Positions 56,751 to 64,000 of a stretch of DNA of 64,000 nt are shown here, piece by piece (positions within the stretch are counted from its first letter, which is position 1; each line of letters begins with the position of its first letter). A program made the translations under genes and the position numbers. The notes beneath the pieces are model-generated. The model was not told where the DNA came from, did no database searches, and saw only the letters and a list, made by a program, of their open reading frames with translations. Source of the stretch: Ectopseudomonas chengduensis (GTDB lineage: Bacteria; Pseudomonadota; Gammaproteobacteria; Pseudomonadales; Pseudomonadaceae); contig NZ_FMZQ01000002.1 of assembly GCF_900102635.1 (NCBI RefSeq), positions 124,001 through 188,000 on the forward strand, read 5' to 3'.

Positions 56751-57503
56751 ATGGATATCTGGCAACTATGTGACGGCGAGCGACAGGTGCGACCGCTGCG
56801 CGGCAAGCTGTTGCGCATGGTGGAAAGCCAGGCGCAGGTTGCGACCCTGCAACTGGTGGATAACCTGGCCGAACAGGCCCTGCTCGAGGAACTGCTCGAG
56901 AGCAGCAAGCCGCCGCTGCCTGAAGCCGCCGAGCCGTTGCACTACCTGCTGAAGACGCCGTTTCGTTATCCGCCGCTGCGTTGGGGCTCGCGCTTCGGCA
57001 CCGTGCACGAACCCAGCCTGTTCTACGCCGCTCAGCGTCTGGAAACGGCGATGGCCGAGGCCGCCTACTACCGTTTCGTATTGTGGAACGGCATGGTCGT
57101 GCCGCCGCCCAGTGGCCGCATCCTCTCCGAGCATTCGACCTTCGAGGCGCGTTACCGCGTCGAGCGAGGTATCCAGTTGCAACAGCCGCCTTTCGATCAA
57201 CACGGCGCACTGTTGGCTCACCCTAGTGATTACAGCGTGCCTCAGCGTCTCGGTACGTCGATGCGCGCGGCGGGCATTCAGGCTTTCGAGTACCGCTCGG
57301 CACGCTGCCCTGACGGTGGCAGCAATGTGGCGCTCTACGTACCGGCTGCGTTCGCGGAGAAGCGTCCGCGTAATCTGACGGCCTGGTTGTGTGAAACCAC
57401 GAGCGAGTACGTGGCGTTCAAGCATGCGCAAACGCCGGATCAACCACGGCTGTTTCACTGGGAGCAGTTTCTGGTGCAGGGGCAATTGCCGCACCCCGCG
57501 TAA
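56751..57503 (+). CDS. RES-domain NAD+-degrading toxin
   Basis: A 250-residue toxin of the RES family, related to MbcT and Res toxins that phosphorolyse or hydrolyse NAD+. The name-giving residues are in place: R81 and Y92 (RFGTVHEPSLFYAAQ), E103 (AMAEAAYYRF) and S183 (AFEYRSAR). The N-terminal ~65 residues are an extra helical part. ATG 56751 has GGGAGG seven bases upstream. Normally the Xre antitoxin gene abuts the toxin; here a gap with a LexA box separates them. Confidence 0.9.
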   Translation: MDIWQLCDGERQVRPLRGKLLRMVESQAQVATLQLVDNLAEQALLEELLESSKPPLPEAAEPLHYLLKTPFRYPPLRWGSRFGTVHEPSLFYAAQRLETAMAEAAYYRFVLWNGMVVPPPSGRILSEHSTFEARYRVERGIQLQQPPFDQHGALLAHPSDYSVPQRLGTSMRAAGIQAFEYRSARCPDGGSNVALYVPAAFAEKRPRNLTAWLCETTSEYVAFKHAQTPDQPRLFHWEQFLVQGQLPHPA

Positions 57504-57740
57504 CGCCTGCGCTGGCGCGTCAGATGCCCCGAAACAGAGCGCTGCGCGGATCTGTCGCAGGGAGTTGTGCACAATGCTGAAGCAGGCTGTCATATCACTG
57601 TCAGAAACGCCGCTAAACGCTTGATTTTTCGTGGTTGATTTTTAAGTCAATGAAAAATATGAATTTTTTTCGTTGGTGAAAAAATCGACAGTTTGACTGA
57701 GAGCCCCACCGCATCAGGCCTGTGACTTCTTTCGCCCAAG

Positions 57741-57775
57741 TTGTTCACGGAGTTATCCACAGCTTCTGTGGATTG
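57741..57775. promoter_or_regulatory. DnaA-box-like cluster next to an AT-rich tract
   Basis: TTATCCACA (57753-57761) is a perfect DnaA box; TTGTTCACG (57741-57749) differs in one base; TGTGGATTG (57767-57775) is an inverted copy with two changes, and ATCCACAG-CTT-CTGTGGAT forms a palindrome. To the left, 57620-57690 is AT-rich. The 344-bp gap 57504-57847 has no gene. Confidence 0.5.
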
Positions 57776-57847
57776 TGAGGGAACTCTTTTCTGCAGCCGC
57801 AAACGATCCGGCAGGCAAGACTTTACCTTCGAGAAAAAAGGAGTAGA

Positions 57848-58192
57848 GTGGCGCGCCCCGGCAGTCACCCCCCTTTATTTATGCCTCGCGCTTTGCCTTC
57901 TTCATCCCCTGCAACTCGTCCCGGTTCTTCTCGCCTGCCCATGCGCGTTGCGCTGTGGCTGCTCGACAGCCCGCGTCTGGGACAAACACCGAGCGTCAAA
58001 CGCATCGCCGGCAACCTGCTCAAGCAGCCTGCCCGCAAGGGCTGTGTGCAGGCGCAAAGTCGGTTGGGCCAATTGCTCTGCCGCGACTGCGGAAATACCC
58101 GTGATCGCCGCATCGGTTATGAACTGCTACGCCAGGCTGCTCGCGCGGGCGATCGCAGTGCTCAGCTGGAGCTGGAGCGTCTGTCGCGCTGA
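57848..58192 (+). CDS. Sel1-repeat-like small protein
   Basis: Up to 114 residues, basic and Ser/Pro/Arg-rich at the front. The C-terminal half carries one or two Sel1-like repeats (ARKGCVQAQSRLGQLLCRDC, GYELLRQAARAGDRSAQLEL). The start is uncertain: GTG 57848 has AAAAGGAG four bases upstream; ATG 57881 and ATG 57941 (MRVALWLLDSPRLGQTPSVK) are later options, and the last begins exactly where the recognisable sequence begins. Function unknown. Confidence 0.7.
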   Translation: MARPGSHPPLFMPRALPSSSPATRPGSSRLPMRVALWLLDSPRLGQTPSVKRIAGNLLKQPARKGCVQAQSRLGQLLCRDCGNTRDRRIGYELLRQAARAGDRSAQLELERLSR

Positions 58193-58225
58193 TTGCGTGC
58201 TGGCCCCGTGTAAATCGCCGGCGGG

Positions 58226-58231
58226 TATACT
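58226..58231 (+). promoter_or_regulatory. Candidate -10 element (GGGTATACT) upstream of rmuC
   Basis: TATACT preceded by GCGG, 26 bases before the rmuC start; identical in form to the motif upstream of prfB. Confidence 0.45.
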
Positions 58232-58257
58232 GCACGGCGGTCAAACATGGAGCGTCT

Positions 58258-59733
58258 ATGCCAATCGATCCCCTCTCTCTCGCCATCGGCACCGTCGTTG
58301 CGCTGGTTCCGTTATTGGCTGGCCTTTGGTCCTTGCAGCGCCGGCTGGCTCGCGCGCAAGGCGAGCAGGCGCTGCTGCAGGAACGCCTGGAGCATGCGCA
58401 ACTGAGCCAGGCCGGTTTGCTGGCTCAGCTCGATGCCTGTCGCGCCGAGTTGGCCGAAGTCAGCGAGATCAAGGTGGAGCAGCAGACCGAGTTGGCCGGC
58501 CTGCGTCGTGAGAACGAGTTGCTGCAGCAGGAGCGGCAGATTGCCCGTGAGGCGGCGCAGTCCTGGAATCAACAGCGCGAACGCAACGAAGCCGAATTGC
58601 GTCGGCTCACCGCCGAGTGTGCGGCGCTGGCTGCCGAGTTGCAGGAAAACCGCGATAACCAGCAACAGCGCCTCGACGATCTGCAGGGCGCGCGCAACGA
58701 GCTGCGCGCGCAGTTCTCCGAACTGGCGACGAAGATCTTCGATGAGCGCGAGCAGCGTTTCGCCGAGACCAGCCAGCAGCGCCTCGGCCAGTTGCTCGAC
58801 CCACTCAAGGAGCGCATCCAGGCATTCGAGAAGCGCGTCGACGAGAGTTATCAGCAAGAAGCGCGCGAGCGTTTTTCCCTGAGCAAGGAATTGGAGCGTC
58901 TGCAGCAGCTCAACCAGCGCCTGGGCGACGAGGCGACCAATCTGACCCGTGCACTCAAGGGCCAGAAGACTCAGGGCAACTGGGGCGAGTTGGTGCTGGA
59001 GCGGGTGCTGGAGCATGCCGGCCTGGAGAAAGGGCGTGAATACCACACTCAGGTCAGCCTCAAGGGCGCTGGTGGCGAGCGCTTTCAGCCTGACGTGCTG
59101 ATCCGCCTGCCGGGAGACAGGCAGGTGATCGTCGATGCCAAGGTCAGCCTCAGCGCCTACCAGCAGTATGTCGCGGCTGCGGACGAGCCGATTCGCCAGC
59201 AGGCGCTCAAGCAACACCTGATCTCGCTGCGCAGCCACCTCAAGGGCCTCTCCGGCAAGGATTACCAGCGCCTCGAAGGTTTGCACAGCCTGGATTTCGT
59301 CCTGCTCTTCGTGCCCATCGAGGCGGCCTTCGCCGCGGCGTTGCAGGCCGAGCCGGACCTGTTCCGAGAGGCCTTCGAGCAGCAGGTGGTTATCGTCAGC
59401 CCGACCACCTTGCTGGCTACCCTGCGGGTGATCGACAGCCTCTGGCGTCAGGAGCGTCAGGGCCAGAATGCGCGCGAGATCGCCGAGCGTGCCGGCCAGC
59501 TGTACGACAAGTTCGTTGCCTTCGTCGCCGATCTGGACGAGATGGGCAGCCGTCTGCAGCAATTGGACAAGGCGTACGCCAGTGCCCGCAACAAGCTGGT
59601 GGATGGTCGCGGCAACCTCATTGGCCGTGTGGAAAACCTCAAGCTGCTGGGCGCTCGCGCAAGCAAGAGCCTGCCAGGCGAGTTGCTCGAGCGCTCTGCC
59701 GATCTGCCGGCGCTGGACGAACTGGGCGAGTGA
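58258..59733 (+). CDS. rmuC: DNA recombination protein RmuC
   Basis: A 491-residue protein with an N-terminal membrane helix (AIGTVVALVPLLAGLWSLQR), a long coiled coil (residues ~25-210) and a C-terminal PD-(D/E)XK-like nuclease domain: QGNWGELVLERVLE, the catalytic VDAKVSLSAYQQYV and SLDFVLLFVPIEAAF. RmuC limits inversions between short inverted repeats, which suits a genome rich in them. It is 65 bases after the Sel1-like gene. Confidence 0.95.
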   Translation: MPIDPLSLAIGTVVALVPLLAGLWSLQRRLARAQGEQALLQERLEHAQLSQAGLLAQLDACRAELAEVSEIKVEQQTELAGLRRENELLQQERQIAREAAQSWNQQRERNEAELRRLTAECAALAAELQENRDNQQQRLDDLQGARNELRAQFSELATKIFDEREQRFAETSQQRLGQLLDPLKERIQAFEKRVDESYQQEARERFSLSKELERLQQLNQRLGDEATNLTRALKGQKTQGNWGELVLERVLEHAGLEKGREYHTQVSLKGAGGERFQPDVLIRLPGDRQVIVDAKVSLSAYQQYVAAADEPIRQQALKQHLISLRSHLKGLSGKDYQRLEGLHSLDFVLLFVPIEAAFAAALQAEPDLFREAFEQQVVIVSPTTLLATLRVIDSLWRQERQGQNAREIAERAGQLYDKFVAFVADLDEMGSRLQQLDKAYASARNKLVDGRGNLIGRVENLKLLGARASKSLPGELLERSADLPALDELGE

Positions 59734-59747
59734 GCGATTTCTACCCG

Positions 59748-60695
59748 CTAGCGCAGGGGCGCTTGCTCGGGTTGTGTGCGAGGACGGGCCTGCTCCAGTC
59801 TGCTGACGTAGCCGCGCAGCCAGCCGGCCAGGGCGTTGGGCTCGGCCAACAACTGCCAGTGGCCGGCGCGGACTTCGCGACGGGTCAGTAGGGGCGCCCA
59901 GTGCTGCAGATCTTCGAACAGCTGTGGGCGTACGAAGCGGTCGTTCAGCGGCACGATCAGTTGCACTGGCACGCGGGTGCTGCGCGAGCGCGGCCTGAGC
60001 AGGCTGCGCATGAAATTGGCGCGATACAGCTGCACACCGCGCATGCCATCACTGCGCTGCGTAGGGCTCGCTGGCAGATTGCCCACACCTTCGAGGCGGC
60101 GCAGCAGCCAGGGCCAGGTGCGATCCAGGCCCAGACGCCAGCACAACTCCGGCAGCAGTGGGGTGTGGAAGAAAGCGATGTACCAGGAGCTGAGCAACTG
60201 CCTCAGCGCCTGCAGTAGTGCATCAGGGCGACGCAGACTCAGGCGCTGGCGCATCCAGTGGCCGACATGGTCGAGGCAAGGGCCGGAGATGCTGGTGTAG
60301 GACGCCAGCTGCGGCTGCATGCGTGGCTCGGTTACTGCCTCCCAGCTCTGGATCGAACCCCAGTCGTGAGCGACCAGATGCACCGGGCGCTCCGCACTGG
60401 TGGCCTGCACCACCGCTTCGAGATCGCGACCCAGTTGCTCCAGACGGTAGTCGCGCAGCCGTTTCGGCACCTCGGATGCACCGCAGCCACGCACATCATA
60501 AGCGACGATCCGGTAGTCGGCGGCCAGCTCGCGGATCAGCGGCCGCCAGATCTCGTGATTGTCCGGATAACCATGCACCAGCAGCAGGGTTGGGGCGTCA
60601 GCCTTTTCCCAGACATAGGTACGCAGGCGCAAGCCGTCGCTATCCACGTCCAACTGTCGAGGTGACAGTTCATCCCGCGACAGTGGCGCGTTCAT
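59748..60695 (-). CDS. Alpha/beta hydrolase (epoxide-hydrolase/haloalkane-type fold)
   Basis: A 315-residue hydrolase: VHGYPDNHEIW (oxyanion turn), VRGCGASEVP, nucleophile elbow VAHDWGSIQSW with Asp (HDWG), typical of epoxide hydrolases, and late RAGHWQLLAEP with the catalytic His. The nucleophile Asp rather than Ser points to epoxide or C-halogen bond hydrolysis, or an inert relative. Start ATG 60695 gives the family N-terminus (MNAPLSRDELSPRQLDVDSD) but has a weak ribosome site; ATG 60776 is an alternative. Converges on rmuC. Confidence 0.85.
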   Translation of the reverse strand: MNAPLSRDELSPRQLDVDSDGLRLRTYVWEKADAPTLLLVHGYPDNHEIWRPLIRELAADYRIVAYDVRGCGASEVPKRLRDYRLEQLGRDLEAVVQATSAERPVHLVAHDWGSIQSWEAVTEPRMQPQLASYTSISGPCLDHVGHWMRQRLSLRRPDALLQALRQLLSSWYIAFFHTPLLPELCWRLGLDRTWPWLLRRLEGVGNLPASPTQRSDGMRGVQLYRANFMRSLLRPRSRSTRVPVQLIVPLNDRFVRPQLFEDLQHWAPLLTRREVRAGHWQLLAEPNALAGWLRGYVSRLEQARPRTQPEQAPLR

Positions 60696-60776
60696 CGCAG
60701 GAAATCGAATGGTTGGGCGAACAGGAACATGGCTGGCTCCACGAATGACGATTGCATCGCTCGGTGTAAGGGCCAT

Positions 60777-61151
60777 TGTTGAGTGCTGGCTTGCCTCTGC
60801 CTAGCCCTGTTGGGCTGGCGTTACGAAAGTGCCAGTAACCTCTGTGCCGCTCTGAAACAGGGGGTTGGGCGATCCTGGAAGGTTTCGTGCAGCGCCAGTG
60901 CCTGGCAAGTCCAGTCCTTGGTTGGGGCTCTCGAAGGCAGGGTTGCCGCGAGTCGCGAAACCGCGCGAACGTGTCCGGCCATTGCTACCGGCTTGCTGCC
61001 GCGCGGTCAGATTGATGAAGTGCCGCGTATTTGCCTGCGTCGCGTACCCCGCCAGCGATGGCGCCTGGTGCGCCAATGCCGGTGGGGGACGTCGCGGTAG
61101 AGGTGGCAAACCTTCAGCAGTGGTCCCGCCCTGTGGAAAACATTCGGCCCC
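60777..61151. other. 375-bp stretch without a recognisable gene
   Basis: Overlapping frames on both strands (60783-61100 plus, 60801-61109 minus) code for Arg/Pro/Gly-rich peptides with no ribosome site and no domain, the usual pattern of shadow frames. It lies between the head of the hydrolase gene and the tail of the histidine kinase gene, both on the minus strand, so it should contain the hydrolase promoter and the kinase terminator, but neither is clear. Confidence 0.4.
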
Positions 61152-64000
61152 CTAGCCGCGCAACACCAGATGACGGCTGAGCAGGGCGCGCAGTGCGGCC
61201 GGCTTGACCGGCTTGGGCAGGTAGTCGAGGCCGGCGGCGTGTACCTCGGCAACCAGCTCCGGGCGACCGTCAGCGCTGATCACCACGCCCGGAACCGGTT
61301 CGCCCAGGCGCGTGCGTAGCCAGGCCATCAGCTCGGTACCGGTTTCGCCCTCGTCGAGGTGATAGTCGACCAGCGCCAGCTGCGGGTGCACATCTTCGCT
61401 GAGCAGGTGCTCGCACTCCAGACGATTGCGCGCTGTCCACACCTGGCAGCCCCAGCGTGACAGCAGGCTGTACATGCCGGTGAGGATGCTGTCTTCGTTG
61501 TCGATGCAGATTACCTGGGTGCCCTGCAGGGGTTGGCCATCCACTGCCGGTACGACTGGGCCTTGCGGTTTCGGCGCCGGTTTTCTCGCCAGCGGCACGC
61601 TGACGCTGAACACGCTGCCTTTGCCTGGCCAGGAACGCACTTCCAGGCGGTGGGCGAGCACGCGGCACAGGCCGTCGGCAATCGCCAGGCCCAGTCCCAG
61701 GCCTTTCTCTGCGCGCGTCTGGTGACTGTCGAGGCGCTTGAACTCCTCGAAGATCACCTTGCGCTTGTCTTCGGGGATACCCATGCCGCGGTCCCAGACT
61801 TCCAGGCGCAATTGTCCGCCTTCACGGCGCACGCCCAGCACCACGCGGCCCTTGGCGTAACGGAAGGCGTTGGTCAGGAAGTTCTGCAGGACCCGGCGCA
61901 GCAGCTTGATGTCGCTATCGATCCACTGGCGACTGCCGTGCACGCGCAGGTCGATACCCTGTTCGGCAGCCAGCACGCCAAACTCGGCGGCGAGGGTATC
62001 GAACAGGCTGGAGAGGGCGAAGGCGTGACGATCCGGGGTGATTCGGCCGTTTTCCAGACGTGAGATGTCCAGCAGGTCGGTGATCAGGTCCTCTGCCGAA
62101 CGCAACGAGCTGTCCAGATGCCGGACCAGCTCCTGGGCTTCGTTGGGCAGGGCGTCATCCTGGTGGGCCAGCGCGGCTGAGAACAGCCGGGCTGCGTTGA
62201 GCGGCTGCATCAGGTCATGGCTGACCGCGGCGAGGAAGCGTGTTTTCGACTGGTTGGCGGCTTCGGCGTGGGCCTTGGCTTCGGTCAGTGCCTGATTCAG
62301 CTTCGACAGCTCATGGGTGCGTTCGGCAACCCGTCGTTCGAGGCTTTCGTTGGCGTCCTTGAGGGCGCGCTCGGCTTCGCGGAACTCGGTGATGTCGGTG
62401 AAACTCATGACGAAACCACCACCGGGCATGGGGTTGCCGATCAGCTCGATCACCCGGCCGTTGGGGAATACCCGTTCATAGCTGTGTGCCGTGCCCTGGC
62501 GCATCCAGTACAGACGCTTGGCGACGTTCTCCTCCAGGTCGCCGCTGCCGAGCATGCCGCGTTCGGCATTGAAGCGGATGATCTCGGCAATCGGCCGACC
62601 GACGTAGATCAGGCCCTCGGGGTACTCGAACAACTCCAGATAACGGTGGTTCCAGGCCACCAGGCGCAGGTTCTGGTCAACCACGCTGATGCCCTGGGTA
62701 ATGTTCTCGATCGCACCCTGCAGCAGGGCGCGGTTGAACTGCAGCACCTCGCTGGCTTCGTCGACGATGCGCACCACATCCTCGACCTGCATCTCACGGC
62801 CTTCGATGGCGGCCTTGACCACCGCGCGGGTCGAGGAGGCGCCCAGCACACCGGCAAGCAGACGTTCGGTGTGGGCGATCCACTCGCTATTGGCCGGCTG
62901 GTTGGGATCGAAGTCCTTGCCTTTGCCCTGGCGCAGGGCGAAGCGGTTGAAGCTCTGGCGTGCGCGTTCTTCGCCGACGAAACGGCTGGACAGCATCAGC
63001 AGGTCGGCCACCTGCACTGCCAGCAGGCTGCGGTTGCTGGGTTTGGTGCCCAGGTCATGGCCGATGAAGCGCCCGGCCTGCCAATGCTCGGAAACGCGGG
63101 TACGCGAGAACCAGGAAACCCAGGCGAACAGCAGCAGGTTGCCGGTCAGTGACAGCACCACGCCACGCGTCAGCGGATCAACCTGCAGGCCGATGGGGGC
63201 GTAGAGCAGGGTGGTCAGGCCGGGGAAGCTGTCCAGCGACCAGCCCATGCCGCGTGCCGCCAGTGGCAGTACCAGGGTGTAGAACCAGAGCATGGCACCG
63301 AAGATCAGGCCGGCGAACACGCCGCGGCGGTTGGCCTGTTTCCACACCAGCGCGCCGAACATGGCGGGGGCCAGTTGGCCAATGGCGGCAAACGACACCT
63401 GGCCAATGGTGGCCAGGCTGGCGCCTTCGCCGAGCAGGCGGTAGCAGACATAGGCCAGCAGCAGGATCAGCACGATGCTGACCCGGCGCGCGGTGAGCAT
63501 CCAGTGACGGAAGGCCTCGAACGGCCGCTCGGTGCTCTGCCGGCGCAGCAGCCAGGGTAGCAGCATGTCGTTGGAGATCATGGTCGACAATGCCACCGAG
63601 GCGACGATCACCATGCCGGTAGCGGCCGACGCGCCGCCGATGAAGGCCAGCACAGCCAGACTTGGATGGGCTTCGGCCAGCGGCAGGCTGATGACGAAGG
63701 AGTCCGGTGTCACGCCTGCCGGCAGCAGCATCTGCCCGGCGAGGGCGATAGGCACGACGAACAGCGCAGCCAGCATCAGGTAGGCGGGGAATACCCAGCG
63801 CGCCAGGCCCAGGTCCTTGGGCTCGATGTTCTCCACCACGGTGACGTGGAACTGCCGCGGCAGACAGATGATGGCGATCATCGCCATGCCGGTCTGCACC
63901 AGCATCGCCGGCCAGTTCACCGCCTCGTTCCAGAAGGCGTCCAGCTCGGCGGTGTTGTGTGCCTTGTCGAGCAGATCGTGGAAGCCGTTGTACAGGCCGA
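61152..64000 (-). CDS. SSS-transporter-type hybrid histidine kinase (MxtR/CrbS-like), N-terminus outside window
   Basis: At least 949 residues; the frame remains open to the window edge. Order on the protein: sodium:solute symporter-like helices (PRQFHVTVVENI, SFAAIGQLAPAMFGALVWKQ), a PAS domain (QGISVVDQNLRLVAWNHRYL), a coiled coil, the HisKA H-box (AAVSHDLMQPLNAARLF), HATPase boxes (LQNFLTNAFRYAKG, DRGMGIP, GLGLGLAIADG) and a C-terminal receiver with acidic DNEDS, phospho-acceptor Asp in LVDYHL and Lys in LPKPVKP. This is the architecture of CrbS/MxtR, which with CrbR/ErdR switches on acetate use. Cognate regulator not in the window. Confidence 0.9.
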   Translation of the reverse strand, partial: GLYNGFHDLLDKAHNTAELDAFWNEAVNWPAMLVQTGMAMIAIICLPRQFHVTVVENIEPKDLGLARWVFPAYLMLAALFVVPIALAGQMLLPAGVTPDSFVISLPLAEAHPSLAVLAFIGGASAATGMVIVASVALSTMISNDMLLPWLLRRQSTERPFEAFRHWMLTARRVSIVLILLLAYVCYRLLGEGASLATIGQVSFAAIGQLAPAMFGALVWKQANRRGVFAGLIFGAMLWFYTLVLPLAARGMGWSLDSFPGLTTLLYAPIGLQVDPLTRGVVLSLTGNLLLFAWVSWFSRTRVSEHWQAGRFIGHDLGTKPSNRSLLAVQVADLLMLSSRFVGEERARQSFNRFALRQGKGKDFDPNQPANSEWIAHTERLLAGVLGASSTRAVVKAAIEGREMQVEDVVRIVDEASEVLQFNRALLQGAIENITQGISVVDQNLRLVAWNHRYLELFEYPEGLIYVGRPIAEIIRFNAERGMLGSGDLEENVAKRLYWMRQGTAHSYERVFPNGRVIELIGNPMPGGGFVMSFTDITEFREAERALKDANESLERRVAERTHELSKLNQALTEAKAHAEAANQSKTRFLAAVSHDLMQPLNAARLFSAALAHQDDALPNEAQELVRHLDSSLRSAEDLITDLLDISRLENGRITPDRHAFALSSLFDTLAAEFGVLAAEQGIDLRVHGSRQWIDSDIKLLRRVLQNFLTNAFRYAKGRVVLGVRREGGQLRLEVWDRGMGIPEDKRKVIFEEFKRLDSHQTRAEKGLGLGLAIADGLCRVLAHRLEVRSWPGKGSVFSVSVPLARKPAPKPQGPVVPAVDGQPLQGTQVICIDNEDSILTGMYSLLSRWGCQVWTARNRLECEHLLSEDVHPQLALVDYHLDEGETGTELMAWLRTRLGEPVPGVVISADGRPELVAEVHAAGLDYLPKPVKPAALRALLSRHLVLRG

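Noticed and set aside
57600..57790. Chromosomal origin of replication
   Set aside because: DnaA boxes and AT-rich DNA are there, but dnaA, dnaN, rpmH and the usual array of boxes are absent; kept only as a candidate DnaA site.
60783..61109. Overlapping frames of ~100 residues on both strands
   Set aside because: No ribosome site, low-complexity Arg/Pro/Gly composition, no partner; treated as non-coding.

Overview
The window is a stretch of GC-rich pseudomonad chromosome. Gene content, codon use and gene order all point to Pseudomonas sensu lato, most like the P. mendocina/oleovorans branch. From memory, the run lysS - TetR - lipoprotein - ... - lptF - DUF4398 - ppc - adk - tsaB - DUF72 - rsmJ - mexL/mexJK follows the P. 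aeruginosa order around PA3676-PA3700. glpD/glpR/ybaK/glpK, argF and bfrB also have close P. aeruginosa counterparts. I see no prophage, CRISPR array, tRNA, rRNA or intact insertion sequence. The accessory content is small: non-coding mobile repeats, a toxin-antitoxin pair and one broken gene.

Layout. 1-3.6 kb: a tightly packed plus-strand operon with the 3' end of a large AAA+ 'DNA repair ATPase', a rhomboid protease, a PLD-type nuclease and a frameshifted nuclease-like gene. 3.6-15 kb: a TPR protein, a sucrose-phosphorylase-family enzyme, YaeQ, RecJ, a TerB-like membrane protein, a SulP transporter, a GMC oxidoreductase and a beta-barrel protein. 15.2-24 kb: prfB (with its programmed frameshift), lysS, a TetR regulator and a chain of envelope and membrane proteins, ending in a ~550-bp non-coding inverted-repeat element. 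24.3-36 kb: lptF and a DUF4398 lipoprotein, ppc, adk, a class C acid phosphatase, tsaB, DUF72, an extensin-like protein, an EF-hand-like protein and rsmJ. 35.8-40.7 kb: mexL-like regulator and mexJK-like efflux operon. 40.9-46.4 kb: bacterioferritin and a rearranged glycerol locus (glpD-glpR opposed to ybaK-glpK, no glpF). 46.5-52.8 kb: PhzF-like protein, argF overlapping an ABC ATPase, a lipoprotein, a molybdopterin oxidoreductase and grxD. 52.9-56 kb: the ydbH-ynbE-ydbL envelope lipid-transport operon. 56.1-57.5 kb: a Xre/RES toxin-antitoxin pair. 57.8-64 kb: Sel1-like protein, rmuC, an alpha/beta hydrolase and a truncated SSS-type hybrid histidine kinase.

Most notable signals: a canonical pseudomonad LexA box between the Xre antitoxin and RES toxin genes, which would put the toxin under SOS control; the ATPase-rhomboid-PLD-nuclease operon, whose last gene is broken by an apparent single-base deletion; two MITE-like elements, one flanked by a TAA duplication that also supplies the stop codon of the acid phosphatase, the other sitting where glpF would be expected; a DUF1704 protein with an HExxxH metalloprotease motif; and a cluster of DnaA-box-like sequences next to an AT-rich tract far from any dnaA gene. 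All functions are assigned by reading motifs; no database search was run.
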